This document shows, one piece after another, positions 28,284 through 41,239 of a DNA stretch of 64,000 nucleotides. Below the pieces are notes generated by a model, which worked only from the letters and a program-made list of their open reading frames with translations, was not told where the DNA came from and did not search any database. Position 1 is the first letter of the stretch. Each line of letters opens with the position of its first letter. The translations under genes were made by a program, and so were the position numbers. Source of the DNA: Ancylostoma caninum. Its lineage: Eukaryota; Nematoda; Chromadorea; Rhabditida; Ancylostomatidae. The stretch is from assembly GCA_037903475.1 (NCBI GenBank), contig JBAJFG010000172.1, positions 1,612,001 through 1,676,000 of the forward strand, written 5' to 3'.

Positions 28284-31177
28284 TTAGTGGCCTAAAAATC
28301 TTACCAATGAAAAGCTCATTACTGTTGTTTCGGCGAAAAAAATGGTTATGGATGCGACAACCATGTCGATTGCCGCAAGTACGCTTGAAGCGACTATTAA
28401 CCAGTAGGTGTAACCGTAGTCCTCTTCATCCGTTTGGTATCCTGGAACTATTAAATATTTGAAGAAAATAGAAGAAAAATCGCCAAAAAAAAAACGACAA
28501 AAGATATTTCGATACTTATCGATCGATGACCTGTACATCGTGCCTCGGCTGCCCTAGCAGTGTCCGAGCAAATTCGATAATTGCGAAAATCGATATCATG
28601 GACAGTGGCGACAGAGAGTACCATACTCCATGTAGAGTATGGCATCAGCAGTGACGAATAGCGAATAGGATAATTTGAATGGTCCACTCACCGAACCCAT
28701 GGTTATGAGCCACAGCGTAAATAATGACGACCGTCATTAGAAAGCTGAATGTGAGAAAGGCTAAACACGAAAGCGGATGAATGATGTACTCTTTTAGGCA
28801 GCAGGTCCAACTGAAAAGCGAAAAAAATTCTAATGGAAGTGGATTCTCAGTATGAAAAGTAACCTACAATGTCATCACGTCATATGCAATGCAAATTAAC
28901 TCGAAAATAAACGACAAACATGTAAATGCAGCCACTAGCCGCATATACACAATTCTTTGCTGGAATATGTATGATTTAAAGCTGCAGGTATAGTTCTAGA
29001 CTAGTATAGCACCCAGATCGCTGTCGCAGTGGCGACTTCATTTCTAGTACCTATCGATTGCGGATGGGCAGACGCCGATGGCGGACCGCCCACAATCAAT
29101 ACGTACCAAAAATGAAGTCGTCACGGCAACAACGGTTCTCGGTGCTACACTTCTAGAGGACTATATCGGCATAGTAGCCGCCTACTGCTGTAGTAGAAAA
29201 ACAAAACTCACCATCTCCAATTCGTTACATTTTGATTCATCGACTAAGCAGTCCCAAGTGTAAAGCTCTAGGAAATGCCGTATTTTTTTTTTTCGTTAAA
29301 AGTTTGATGTTATTCGCCATCGCCCGTAGAGCTTTGCAGTACTCAATAGTTGCGCTACGACGATTTATAGCTGTTGTTTTTTTTTGCAGCTGTTTCCGTT
29401 TCAACGTTCTATATATCGGTGTGGTGGATGCAGGCTCATACTACAGTACTTGTCCGAACCAACGGGCTTGCTCCAAGCTATGGCAGGATTTGGTGGTGAT
29501 ATTGGTCTTTTTGAGGTCTTTAATCTGCGAATTAGCGTTTATACACCGCCCCTCAATCACTCTTGCATCATAAAATACTACAAGCCTGGTCTGCCGCCCC
29601 GCACCGAACGCGCAACGAGGCAGACCAGCTGTGTACACTGTTGCTGTCAGGTGGTGGTTTCCAAAGTTTGCTGTGTGTCTTTGTCTTAATCTCAACCAAC
29701 CCTAGCTTATACTGGAGAGATCGGACGTATTTTTTCTATAGGTTAGGGTGAAGACGTTCTCCAGTGACTATTTTCTGACAGGTTCTTTTAAGATGCTCTA
29801 ACGAGTATCGTACACTACCAGGCACGCGGCCTGGATGAGATAGTGTGTACAATGTGGCCGCTTCCGTTTTTTTTTCTAGAAACGACAGGTCGGTTTTGAC
29901 TTAACAATGCCCAATTAGGTGCTAGCTCAAGTTATGGCACCTTTTTGAAGCATGTTTCGTTTCTTCCTAGTAAGGTAAATGTCCATAGATGGGCTGTAAC
30001 GCCTTCTCACATGCTGTGACTAGTTTTTCGGGGGCTTTTTTTTTTGAGGATATGATGGTGATTCGATGGAGTCCCGTTCAGGATTGAATCGATCATCGGC
30101 AGCTTTTTCTTGAACTCCCTGCGGGGATGCCCACATATACGAAAGACATTGCAAATGTCTGCTTGGTCTGCACGATACCACTCAAGTTTCATGAGTAACC
30201 AGAGAAGATAGATCGAGAGCTGTTGTTGATACTAGCCCATTACACTGTCTAACGAAATGATATGGATGAAGTAGTGGCGTACACATGGAGGGAAGGGAGA
30301 CGGGGAACACGCATCTCTTGACTTGCCGCTTCTGCTTCCGGCCCTAGGATGAAGATATGATTAATAGGAAGGTATGGATCCCACTACCCAGACATTTGCT
30401 GCCGGTCCGCTTGACTCCGTTCCGTTTTGGTCGCTCAACACTGCCTTTCAGCAGGCCCGGCCAGAAGGGTTGCTTGATGATAGTAGGGACGTGATAAAGA
30501 ATGAAGGCAACACCAGGATAGAAGAGATGGCCTGAAGCAGCGTACTCTCAAACGTTCATAAACAATTGTCAGGTTGATTCCAATCCACTTGGTAATAGAA
30601 GAAAGCTAGCACTGCGAAGACATGGATGGGCCTTGCTAAAAGCCATCTTTTCGTCTTTCTGATGGGAATTTGCATATTTGTGCTGCTTTTATACTCCTGT
30701 GGATCATTTTGGATCCACAGTGGCGTCGAATCCCGGACTCTTCCGTTCAAGAGTCTGCGCAAGCAATGACTGATCTGGGGCGGAAACACCTATGCGCTTG
30801 TTACGACCCTCGCTCACCTCTCGTTCAGAAAGGGGTTTGCCCCCAGAATTGTCTGAGTAGGTGATTGTGTGGCTGTGACGTGCGATTTACGCATCTAGTA
30901 TGAACAGACCTTGTCCGATAGAGAACGGGTTCGACGCATCAAAAGGGGAACTGGGGCATATCTAAATTTCATCTGATCGCTACTGATAAATTAACACGGA
31001 GATTTATTCATGGAGCAGCAACTTCCTTGTCCCGCCCATCCTGACTTTTTCGAATTTTTCCATAGAATTCAACTCACTTCCTTCAGTTTGTTTGAACGTC
31101 GCAAATCCTGTCATAATCGCGGCACCTGTCATAATAAGACCAAATACGATCTGACCACATGCCGAAAACACACACAT
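28284..31177 (-). CDS. Claudin/PMP22-like four-TM protein, paralog A
   Basis: Exons 5' to 3': 31078-31177, 29212-29267, 28868-28959, 28692-28810, 28284-28441. Joins are GT-AG and in frame, giving 174 residues. TM1 lies in exon 1 (MCVFSACGQIVFG start). Exon 2 gives the extracellular loop with LYTWDCLVDESKC, the W-x-C-x(6)-C pattern of the claudin/PMP22 superfamily. TM2 is in exon 3, TM3 after a WTCCLKEYIIHP segment in exon 4, TM4 in exon 5. It is the most diverged of the four tandem paralogs. Its C-terminus continues past the point where the others stop in GLxxGL and ends VRFLGH instead. A possible donor (TTG/GTAAGA) near 28306 leaves room for an alternative last exon. The family's role as membrane or junction adaptor is inferred from the fold only. 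The ATG is the first in frame after a probable splice or trans-splice acceptor. Confidence 0.82.
28995..29157. repeat. Family C TIR element in intron 2 of gene A
   Basis: The left arm is TCTAGACTAGTATAGCACC and the right end is the near complement of TCTAGAAGTGTAGCACC. The arms continue through TGACGACTTCATTTTTGGTA-type sequence and an ATTGATTG core. It lies wholly between exons 3 and 2. Confidence 0.75.
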
Positions 31178-32781
31178 CACTTGAGTCGCATTCCTAAATT
31201 TCAGCCCCAAGGTTTACATCTGAATTCGATTAATAAAGGTTCTGAAGCAGTTGTGAGCGCCGTTTTCGATATATCTCGAGATGGATGGGTTTAAAGGCTG
31301 GATAGAATACCAGATTCCAGGACAAGGTTAGTGAAGTCCAGCCGCCTAAGAGAAGGCTACGAGGTATAACTAATACCAACTCGATTACATAATGTAATGA
31401 CAACATCACAGGTGATATCATCACTCGTAATCCACTGCACATCCCACTTTTATCAGCATTCTGTTTCAGACATTCGGACTGAATGGGAGTCATCTCAAAC
31501 TGTAATGTTTTGCCCCACAACGCCTCCACTCTCTCCAGCACTGTACCGCATTTCGTCACGGAGCTGAAAAACGAAAAAGAAGCAAAAACGAAGATGGTCA
31601 CAGGCTACGAGGGCCTCGATTGTGATTCGAGAGCCTTCCAGCTGCGGTCTTCTCTTTCCTTTTATCGCTTTCTCTGTGACTACTCCTTTCTATTGCATTC
31701 ATGACTCGTTATTCTTATTGCATTGCAATTATATGTAGGACAACCTACTTCATGCTAGTTTGTACTTGCTTTACTACATGCTACACATAATCCCCTCTTC
31801 TTTTTTGACGTAGTACTTTCAGCTAACCTTAGCTCCAGTTTTAACCCTTATTGAATTGATCATCTAATGACATTTTTTTATTCCATCCTTATCCCTCATA
31901 GGATTTACAGTGCTTAATGTTAGCACCAGAATTAACAGATTCACTTGGATTAATGTTAATTTTCATCCCATAAATTTTTTTTCTGCTGACATCATTCGAT
32001 GGTTTGATTCCACTTTTTGCTTATTGTTTTTGGTGTGTGTGCTTCTTTCGGTGATCAACTCTTGGAGCCCACTAACTCGTCGATCAGCAACATGATCCCT
32101 AAGATACCTCACTGGAGAAGGGCTGCCATTTGATAATTACAAATCCGAAATATGCTCCGGTTAATCCCTCCAAAAAACCAAAATGACTGGATTTTGTCAC
32201 AGAAGTGAAAAAAGCTGGTGCTGGTGACCGAGGATTCTTGTACGATTGAGGAAGACAACAGTTTCAACGTTTGTATCCGATACAATTCATTCAGCCGAGT
32301 GAGTGAAAATGGTGGTTCTGTTGTTGTGAAATAAAAATGTCGGTATTCAGTGGAAATTTATCGACTGATGAACGCCTTATGAAGCGAATACCTATATCCG
32401 AGTGTTTCACTCTATGGTGTCTTCCTTCTGTTGGCAGCATCTGTCTGTCAACTACATACTGCATCACCTCGCCTTGTCTCACACGGCATCCGTTTTGATC
32501 TTCATCGAAAAGGGATTAAGGAAGAAAACTAGTTTTTCAATTTTTTTATCAAATGCACAATAAAAACATAGCAATTTGAGACTCCATTCTTGATTTGAAA
32601 AAGTGCTATAGTGAAGATCACAGTCTGGGGCAATTTAGTCATCAAAGAGGACAACCTTACACAGCTGAGATATTCAGTTCTCACCAACCTACGGCTAATA
32701 CGGAATTAAAGGAACATGTTAAGTGAATATTTGACCGGTGAAGAGAATCACATCATTGGGGTAGTTCTTCTAGTTTTCTCA
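31178..32781. other. Spacer between genes A and B
   Basis: No complete gene. Two minus-strand stretches have protein-like composition: about 31440-31570 (contains TPIQSECLKQNADKSGMCSG after a CAG acceptor) and about 32340-32510 (contains DEDQNGCRVRQGEVMQYVVD). I could not join either to a gene or a family, so they are noted only. Confidence 0.35.
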
Positions 32782-35484
32782 TCACAATCCCCGCTCTCCG
32801 AGAAAAACGGTTAGGATGGAGACGGCCAAGCTGATAGCAGAGAAGTGCACAGCTCCTACGACGATCCAGAAACAAAGCCCACGCTGTTCTTCCTGTTGTT
32901 CGTAGTATGCTGGAGAAGCAGAGTTTGTTCCGCTGTTTCTTAGTGCTGGAGCCAACGGCAAGAAAAAGCCGAGCGACTTACGGATTTTCCCCCCAAACGT
33001 CACGAGGGATGCTATGATACTAACGATCAGGAACAGTGTGCAGAGAAGTGAGAGCAGTATCAGCGGATGGATAATGTGTTCTTTCCAGCAACAGGCGCAA
33101 CTGAAAATTCATAAATTGTCATTTTCTGAAATTTCTCTAAAGTGCATAAATGTCAACTAACAATGTAATAAAATTCCATGCAAGGCTGATTATTTCGAAT
33201 GCTATTGCCAGGCACAAAAACACTGCCATCGCTCGCATGCCGTTGAGATGCTCCTGAAAACCTTGAATCACGTCAGAAGAATCATCAAAAAGTATCTTAA
33301 AACAGAGAGAGAGCCAATAAAGTTGAAAAGGCTCGGAGTATTTTTCCATTAGTATTCATTCATTCTACAATATGAGCCAAAATCACGACATCTTGGAGTA
33401 TCTGGAAAAAAACCCCACCTTTTCCCAAGGATCGCATTTCTGCTGATCGTTGAGGCAATCCCACGATAACAGCCCTGAAATCGTTTATGATTGTTTTGGA
33501 CAAATCATTTATAAGCATTTCCTTGTCACTATGCTTTTTTCTCCTTTGAATTCCCTTTTTTACTGCTTCTGACTGGTTTGATCCACCAATTAGTGGTACA
33601 TTGTTTACGCTAGCAAGAATGAGTAAATAAATTTCCTCTCCATAAGTATCATACTATTCCTGGAAAGCATACCACGTCAGGAATACAATGTGGCCTATGT
33701 ACATACATCGACTTTCACTTTAGCCATTATAGTTAACACATTCGAAGAGGAGCTTCGAATATTCGAATATCGAATATTCGACTCTTCAGAAACCATTCGA
33801 ACGAATGAATATTATTCGAACGTCCAATGTCAGAAGTATTCAAATTCGAATATTCGAATATCAAGGGTTTCAAATATTCGAACAAAAAACCTAGCACAGA
33901 ACAACGAAAGCAAAACTTCAATAGTAAGTATCTTCTGCTATACTTCTGAGATGTGACCAGCATAGACCGCGCTATAAGGTAAAATCACGCAAAACGTGGT
34001 TGGAGTTATGGCCTCTCTCATAAGTGTGGACATTTGCCAAGATATCAAAGGGGAAAAGAGAACGGAGAAATGGGTAGGGGACGTAGTTGCGAAGAGAAGG
34101 TACAATGAGCAAATACTATAAAAGTAGCACAAGGAAAATTTAGACCAACCATACACACCGATGTTCTGAAAGCATATTGTTCTCCTGGTGCCTTACTGCA
34201 GATCTGCAGATATTCCGTAATCGTGGTGATGATGCGTATAATCTGCTTTATTTTACGCGAAAGTTGTGTTGCTAACACAGTCCGGTTACATCCCTAGTAC
34301 CGCTAAAGGATACGCGCTAGTTTTTTTTGCTTTGAATGGCGATCGAATACCGAATATGGGCTTCGAATAATCGAATATATTCGAATAGTGCGACCTGTCG
34401 AATATTCGAATTCGAATATGTTCGAATATTGGGGGATTCTCGAATATTCGACTATTCGAATATTCGAATATTGGAATTTTTCGAATATTTATTCGAATAC
34501 GAATATTCGGTTAGAACTATATTAGCCATCTATTGCACAATTTTATATAATACACATTTTTAGTGCTTGTCCCTGGAGGGAGCATTCACAAGTTATGAAA
34601 TAAGTTTAGAGGCCATATTGGCTGAAAAGAAGCGGTATGGGGAGAAAACCTAGATAATCGACAGGCGAGGAGGAGAGACTAGGACCTCTAGGCAGTAATC
34701 TAGAAAACAAACTGCCAAAATTATAATGCCGCTTGTTTGTGTCTGAAATAAAGTTCTGTTTTGATGTATGCTATAACTTATATGTACAGTGGACGGTAAT
34801 GGCTGTGTCCCATCCGCGGTCTTGAGAAGGACGCAGCGCGACCGCGCCGCGCGCAGGGATGCTATTTCCAGGGTCGTCGCCGCCGGAATGCTATTTCCAG
34901 GGTCTTTCCTTCCCGATTTGCTTGAAAATCCCTGAAATCAGGTAGAAAAACTGCTAGAAATTGCATAACACCAGCAGAACACATAGGTTACTGCGCACGC
35001 GGCGCGGTTGCGCGACGTCCTTCTCGAGGCCGCAGATGGGCCAACGCCATTGACGTCCACTATATGTATATTTTGTATGTGTTCGAAAACTCCAGCTTGC
35101 ATGTTTTTGTTGATTGCTCAGTTTTTGTCTAGTACATGAAACATACGCGAAAACTAAATGTAAAACTGGTTCTGATCCTGAGCTCATTATTAAGGTGAAG
35201 GAAACCTACTGATTGATCTTGGCAAGTAATGTGGCAATTCTGGGATTGACTGTCTTACAACAAAGTAAAATGCTGGATATACTTAATGATTGTAGATATT
35301 TAATTTTCTTATGGCATATTGAGTCTCAAACCAGTCTTCCTCGATTATTATTGTGATCTAAATTCCTTAAACACTCACTTCCTGCATCACCATAAAATGT
35401 GGCCGCTGCAGTTAAAACGAGACATCCTAGCATAAAGAAACCGAACACTATTTGACCACATGACGAGAAAATGCAGATGCCCAT
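32782..35484 (-). CDS. Claudin/PMP22-like four-TM protein, paralog B
   Basis: Exons 5' to 3': 35379-35484, 33419-33474, 33162-33253, 32982-33100, 32782-32909, giving 166 residues. Exon 1 carries TM1 (MGICIFSSCGQIVFGFFMLG). Exon 2 carries the loop motif LLSWDCLNDQQKCDPWEK, matching the claudin-type W-x-C-x(6)-C. Exon 3 carries TM2, exon 4 begins CACCWKEHIIHPLILLSLL with TM3, and exon 5 carries TM4 and ends FLGERGL. Exon lengths 2-5 (56, 92, 119, 128) and phases equal those of paralogs C and D. Intron 1 is long (1.9 kb) and holds two TTCGAATATT repeat clusters and a family A MITE. The function is not known from sequence; a membrane-adhesion or channel-accessory role is inferred from the superfamily. 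Confidence 0.86.
33745..34510. repeat. Two TTCGAATATTCGAA palindrome clusters in intron 1 of gene B
   Basis: Clusters at about 33745-33880 and 34340-34510 are built of overlapping TTCGAATATTCGAATA palindromes. Between them are about 450 bp of ordinary sequence. The two clusters may be the ends of one inserted element. Confidence 0.75.
34785..35064. repeat. Palindromic MITE, family A, copy 3, in intron 1 of gene B
   Basis: The left end reads CAGTGGACGGTAATGGCTG and the right end GCCATTGACGTCCACTATA. The interior matches copy 2 (GGATGCTATTTCCAGGGTC repeated once more). It shows a small internal duplication relative to copy 2. Confidence 0.82.
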
Positions 35485-38400
35485 CTGAAAATTTTTCTCT
35501 CTGAGAGAAGAGGAATGCCTTTGTAAAACTGTCGCATATGATTCAACGAGGTATCAAAGCAGTGAAAGTACTGGTGGATATGGAATGATCAATAGAAAAT
35601 TTATTGTGTGGGAGGGAGCGATATGACGCAACCAGATATGACTCAGCGAATGGTTAATCGCCGAATACGAAGATGTGAAAAACTCCTTTTGCCACCATAG
35701 CACCAATTTGGCCCGAAAATAAAAATTGATAGGCAGTTTCTCTTTCAGGATTTTTTAATGCGAAAAAAGTTCGATAAGATAGGCAAGCTATACAGGATCC
35801 TTACGAAATCACGGAAAACTCGTCGTTTTTGAGCAACTTCTCTTGTGAAGATTCCCCAGTGCTCATTGAGACAACTGCCACAAAGAATCACTGAGTGCCA
35901 TGCGTGATACTGTAGATAGATTTGGCTGATAACGGCTTGTTCCGCTTCGCCGCATACTGTAGGACTGATAATGGCCGCTTCACTTATAAATAAATCGACA
36001 AAAAACGACAATAAAATGTGTAATTATCAAATGAGAAAATGTCATCGGCTAACCTAGATACATCTTTTGTCTTTGATTTTTATTTTTTTTAACTCTCATC
36101 GACTTGGAAATTATGATATACTTCATCTCTTCATTTTACGAAATACAATGACCCTTCACATCTCATTTCAGCTTAGCGCAGTTAGAGTGTTAGAATGTAA
36201 CGAGTTTTTTTTCTGTCGAATCCATAGCCACCAGGTGCTAAAAACCGATATCACCAGCTACACAAGCTTGTGCCAGTTGTCTTGACAGCCTTGTGTCAGT
36301 TGTCTCGACCATCACAAATTCTCCACAGAGCTCAAAAACAGTTTTTTAAATATATTTCGTCAGGGAAACTGTTCACCACGGTGGTCAGCGTCTCGGCGTT
36401 TCGTGAAGGTTTTTTGTATAGAAAGCTCAACAACGATTTTGAGAGGAGACATTGCTTTTAACGATGAGAACATTGCTTCGATGCAGCGATTAAATTGTAT
36501 CGTGGAGTGCTGAGATGTAAAAATATTCACAGAATCACATTTTATTTCGAGCCTTGATTTTTTATACTTTTTGACCTCTATACAGTTTATTGAAGTGCTC
36601 TGCTTTTTCTCAGGCGCTGAAAAACACATCCTTCTCTTGGAACAAAAAAAATAGGAAAGAGGCTCGAAGAAGCAGGATGCGTTAGTTGAACAGTGTTAAA
36701 CTGTGACTAGTGTACGGCGGTGGCCACGAGGCTTTCCTGCTTTAAAAGAAATTAATTATATTACAGCCACTTACCCCCAGGGCGAAGAAGACGACCACGA
36801 ATCAACACGTTTAAAAAAATTATGACAAAATTGAAATAAAGGGTTGCCTCTGCTAGCCGGTGATTTTACCTCCTTATCGGCTTTCTGAAGAACAATATAT
36901 TTTGCTTGAGAGCCTTCGTCGTCTTTTCCTCATCTGACTATCACAGTTTTTTGCCCGTTTATGTACAAGGAAGAGAACCAGTCGTTATCATTGAAGTCTA
37001 TCCACAGTACTAGACAAATAAAAACTAATTTTTGAACTTCTCGTTATTAAAGCTAACTGAATAGTGCGGTGAACTTGTACTTTTATCGAACATTTCAGCC
37101 GTTTGCTAGGAATGGTAGCAGATGTAAATAGTCTTGTTCCACAGGTTACTATTTGCAACAAATCCTCTTCAAAATCAAGGAAATCGAGATTTCTGAATGA
37201 ATGCAGTCAGAAGCAGCTGAGCAGTCACTTTTACACTTGAAATCTTCACTACTGTGAGGTCTTCCAATATGCATGGTATTGATTTTCAACAAAAAAAAAA
37301 GAAACTCATGTGGAGCACATATCGACATCTCATCAGCTTAGTTGAGGTCAGGGCAAGAGATTGCGAAGTCATGATGATTCAAAGCCAAGTTCGCGAACCA
37401 ACTTTTGAGTTCTGCGTCTCCTACGGCTACGTAGACCATCTAGCTTCCCATAAAATTTGTACCCATCTAGCTTACTTCTAGAACCCTATTTCGAAATCAG
37501 TTTACCTCCTCAAGATGTTATCACTCAAGCAAAAGGTGCTCCACTGACCTATGACGAGATTCACGAGCACTTCCGCGAAGGTTCTAAGCTTCCTAATCAC
37601 CCGTAGTGGACGAATTTTTCCAACAATATGTAACAAGTTTCAGTATATGTACATACTGACCAGTGATTGTTATGGTTGATTGAAATGAGCTGCTCAGACT
37701 AGCTGTACTCATTTTTGCCAAGAGAATTTCCAATTTAAAACGGCCAACAGATCCAAAAAGATGAGAAGTTCAGTCTGGTTGACAAGTAGTACTACCTTAA
37801 TTTCCAAGCATATTAAGTCGAAATTACCTTCTCAGATCTCAAAATCGGCACTGATAAGTGATTCGACGTTTGGTAGACCCTGATGACTTAGTAGACCCTC
37901 TCCAATATGGTTGTGCGCGAAGCGAGTTTTATTTTATGTCGAGAGATTGCGGTGAGACCAAGGTAAGACCCTTGTGCTACCAAAATTGAACTTTTCTTTC
38001 TCTATAGATCAGTACCTTCGAGGAATGTTTGTGAATCTCGTCAAAGTAGGTGTACTGATCACCACAAAAATGCTAGAGGCAGCAGTGCACATCATAAGTG
38101 AGAAGTCTGAGATTTTTTTGTATTAATGGCTATTGGCACTGGTAAATAGTAACACAAACTGATTAGATCCTGATTTCGTAAGGAAATCTGGGTCCATAGC
38201 TTAGTCAGAGATATGACAATGGTCTGGTTTCATCAATTTTAACGTAGAAGAGAGAACTAAGGAAGGAAAGGTGCAAGCGATGAGCAATGCGCTGGTTTGC
38301 GTCTGCCATCTGTACATACACAGTTCACATGCATGGGCGTTTTCGATAAGCGTATTGCACTATGGATACAGAATAGGCCTTTGGAAATGTCAGCTGTGGA

Positions 38401-39777
38401 AATAACAAGTACGGGAAATCCCAGAAAAAAAAAAGCTTGAATAACCAAAGTCTTTCCTGAGTTGGCAATGCGGAAGTAGTAAACCCACCCACCCTCGTCA
38501 TGAATGTAATTTTCTATAGCTAAATGTTAAAACATAGACAACAACATTTACGCTAAGCAACACAACAATTGACTGCTTCACCTTTATACTAAGCCTTTTA
38601 GCGAAGCCATGATACTTCTTTTATTGGTGCATAGACGGCATATCCGGCTTCGCCCGGGTGTTTTGTTACCCCGGCCACCCCACAACGCTGACGAAAATTG
38701 CTGTTGCTGATGAGTTTATTAAAAACGTTCATAATTCTGGTGATGAGCGTATTAGTAAATCTCATGTGACCTTTTTCCACCGACCTGTAAGCGAAAAGTC
38801 AACAGAGTCATTTCGATGACACTGAATCGATGTGTTCGTGCAAAATAATTGTCATATTCACATTCAGCGTATAGAGGAACCCCAGTAGACATGTCCTCAC
38901 AGCCTCATGAGGTAGAAAAGCGAAAAATCAATAAAATCGACAAATCAATATTCCTTGCAGAGCGGCCATTATATTCATTTTCAGCGTACTGGAAACCACA
39001 GCATACACGTCCTTGCCCGTCCCCAAGCAAAAATGAGGAAAAATCGATAAAACCAATAATTCGATACTGCTGCTAGAAGTCCTGAATTCTCCTGTGCATA
39101 TACACTAGGCGTCAATAGGGGGTGCTTTCATTCGCGGCCTTGAAAAGCACGCCGCGCGATCGCCCCGCTCTGGATAGAATCCTGGCCACAGTGCCAGATC
39201 AGGCTTTTCCTTATAGTTGTTCATCATATTTGATGTTACCTATCCAGAAAACTAACTAACTGTCAAGAAAACCATGGTAAAGCCGTCTTCTTCAGATAAA
39301 ATGTAGCGATGGAATAGTTGAAAATTATTCTTAAAGGTAATAATACACTAAAGTAAAATTTTCGAAAGAAATGAACAAGGAAGATGAGAGTGCAACGTAC
39401 AAAAACTGCGTGTACTTTTTTCCAATATTTACAGATTCTGATTCAACGGCTGAATCGTTGACAGCGTCCAGATATTGTTGACACATCTTCTGATAATGAC
39501 CTTTGTGTGAATCACTGACTCATCGGCAAATAGCTCAATATGGTCGAACCAGAGTACGGTGCAAGCCTTGCAGACAACACCGAGGAAACTTTGGGTGAGG
39601 ATTTGCGGAGGCATATAGGGAACAGATAGTGATCTTCCGGATTCTGAGGCGATGATTCCTCTTACGCTCGTGTTTTTAATCGTTTCTAGAAATTTCCCAG
39701 AGTTGAGCATTGGTGAAAGCTGAGGAGGAGGTTCAGTTCAGGTGAAAAATTCGACTAGTGATTGAGTAAGAGAAATT
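35485..39777. other. Upstream of gene B, no gene recognised
   Basis: About 4.3 kb without a supportable exon series. A half copy of a family A element lies at about 39110-39180 (TCATTCGCGGCCTTGAAAAG). The minus strand at about 39410-39545 is similar to a stretch at 54255-54400. A microsatellite-like A run lies near 37290. Confidence 0.4.
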
Positions 39778-40250
39778 AAAGGCAGCAGAAGCTGAAATTC
39801 TCGACTCTGAGCTGAGCTGCGGGTGGTGAAGTACAGACTCGGCACATCATAAATGTGAAACGAACACAGCCAATGATGGCTTACCTGCAGAGAAAATGGA
39901 ACATTCGTCGCGAACACGCCTGGCCGTGTTCGTGCGCGGACGAGTTTTCCCCGGCGCGAAAGCCATTGCGGCGCGTGGTTTTGGCCGAGTCCCGCTATGA
40001 AACCCTGTGAATTGGATGCATTTCGTGTTCCCTTTGCGCCAAACCACGCACCGCAATGGCTTTTTGCGCCGGGGAAAACTCGTCCGCGCGCGAACACGGC
40101 CAGGCGTGTTCGCGACAAATGTTCCATTTTCTGTGCAGGTAAGCCATAATTGTCTGTGTTCGTTTCACATTTATGATGTACTGAGTCTGTACTTCATCAC
40201 CCACAGCTCAGCTCGGAGTCGAGGATTTCAGCTCCTGCTGCCTTTAAGAG
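39778..40250. repeat. Large imperfect palindrome, arms about 215 bp
   Basis: The left arm (about 39778-39993) and right arm (about 40033-40250) are complementary with few differences. Shared landmarks are AAGGCAGCAGAAGCTGAAAT, GTACAGACTCGGCACATCAT and AATGGAACATTCGTCGCGAA, each with its complement on the other side. About 40 bp separate the arms. Each arm has the GC-rich core GGCCGTGTTCGTGCGCGGAC. Long frames across it on both strands encode the same peptide because of the symmetry and are not taken as genes. It could fold into a hairpin as RNA. Confidence 0.85.
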
Positions 40251-40395
40251 AGCATGTAGACTTTTGGAGGAGACGTCGCTAATTTTCTATAGAACTCTAT
40301 TCGGAAAGCCTAGAAACCAGAAAAATCTGGTCTAGGGAATCCCAGTGATTACTTGAAAAACTTCGCACTTTTTTGCTAGAACTATTGATTTCTTC

Positions 40396-40672
40396 AGGTA
40401 TCGGGAGCGTCGATAGCGATGGCTCTTCCGCGGTTTCGAGAACGAAGCCGCGCAACCGCGCCGCGCGCGCAGGAATCGGTGTCGTCTGCTGCCGTAGTGC
40501 TATTTCTGCCAGCGTTCCTACCCGATAAGGGAGAAGATCAACAAGTTGGGAAGAAAAATGCCTAGAAATCGCATTCCAGCGCTAGACGACATCGATTCCG
40601 GCGCACGCGGCGCGGTTGTGCGGCGTCCTTCGCGTGGCCGCGGAAAGGCCACCGCCATCGACGCTCACTGCA
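40396..40672. repeat. Family A-related palindromic MITE, diverged subfamily
   Basis: Same layout as family A: a GCGACGC-type GC-rich arm, TGCTATTTCTG centre, and complementary arm. The ends have drifted: GGGAGCGTCGATAGCGATGG on the left and CCACCGCCATCGACGCTCAC on the right. Confidence 0.75.
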
Positions 40673-41239
40673 TTTACCCGATTTTTATTGAGAATTACTC
40701 GATCTCTTCCAGAACTTTTCCTTTGAGAAGGTTACATATGCTTGCCATGACAGAATTCGTTTCGAGTGGGTTTCTCTCAAACAATTTCCTATCTCTGCGA
40801 CGGTTTTGATTCTCTGAAGGGCATTTTCCCAGTAGGAAACGAAAACAGGATACCTAGTCATCCACCCTTTCAATAATAGAGCACACTCGAGCAAGATCGG
40901 TGGTGTCAATCAAATCACGGCATATCCGTAAACTAAGATGAACATACTGCGTTCAGTACCACGTAATCATCTTCGATGATCGTTTAATCTGCTCACAAAC
41001 CGGTTGAAGAGCAGACTCTACATTATCTGGCTGACTCATGGATTTTAATATTTCCGTGCTACAAGCGCTTTAACAGCGACATCGATTTGGAAAGAATTGT
41101 AGGATGACTTCCTTCACACAGTGAGGAGCAGTACTAACACTCTTGCTGCTATATATAAACTACAACAATAGCTATAAAAACGAATTCAAGCTCTGAATGA
41201 AGCCCAAAACCCCAATGAGTTCGACATTTCGGAAGTAGC
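40673..41239. other. Spacer before the LINE fragment
   Basis: No gene, RNA or repeat recognised. Confidence 0.4.

Noticed and set aside
30007..30192. Minus frame with EWYRADQADICNVFRIC as a candidate loop exon of gene A
   Set aside because: It lacks the W-x-C spacing and length of the family; the true 56-nt exon was found at 29212-29267 with matching phases.
35745..36011. 88-aa minus frame with several Cys and Trp
   Set aside because: Looks somewhat protein-like, but no splice context or family resemblance could be found.
39738..40282. Two long frames (129 aa minus, 91 aa plus) sharing the peptide KLVRARTRPGVFATNVPFS
   Set aside because: They are the two arms of one palindrome read on opposite strands; the shared peptide follows from the symmetry and not from selection.
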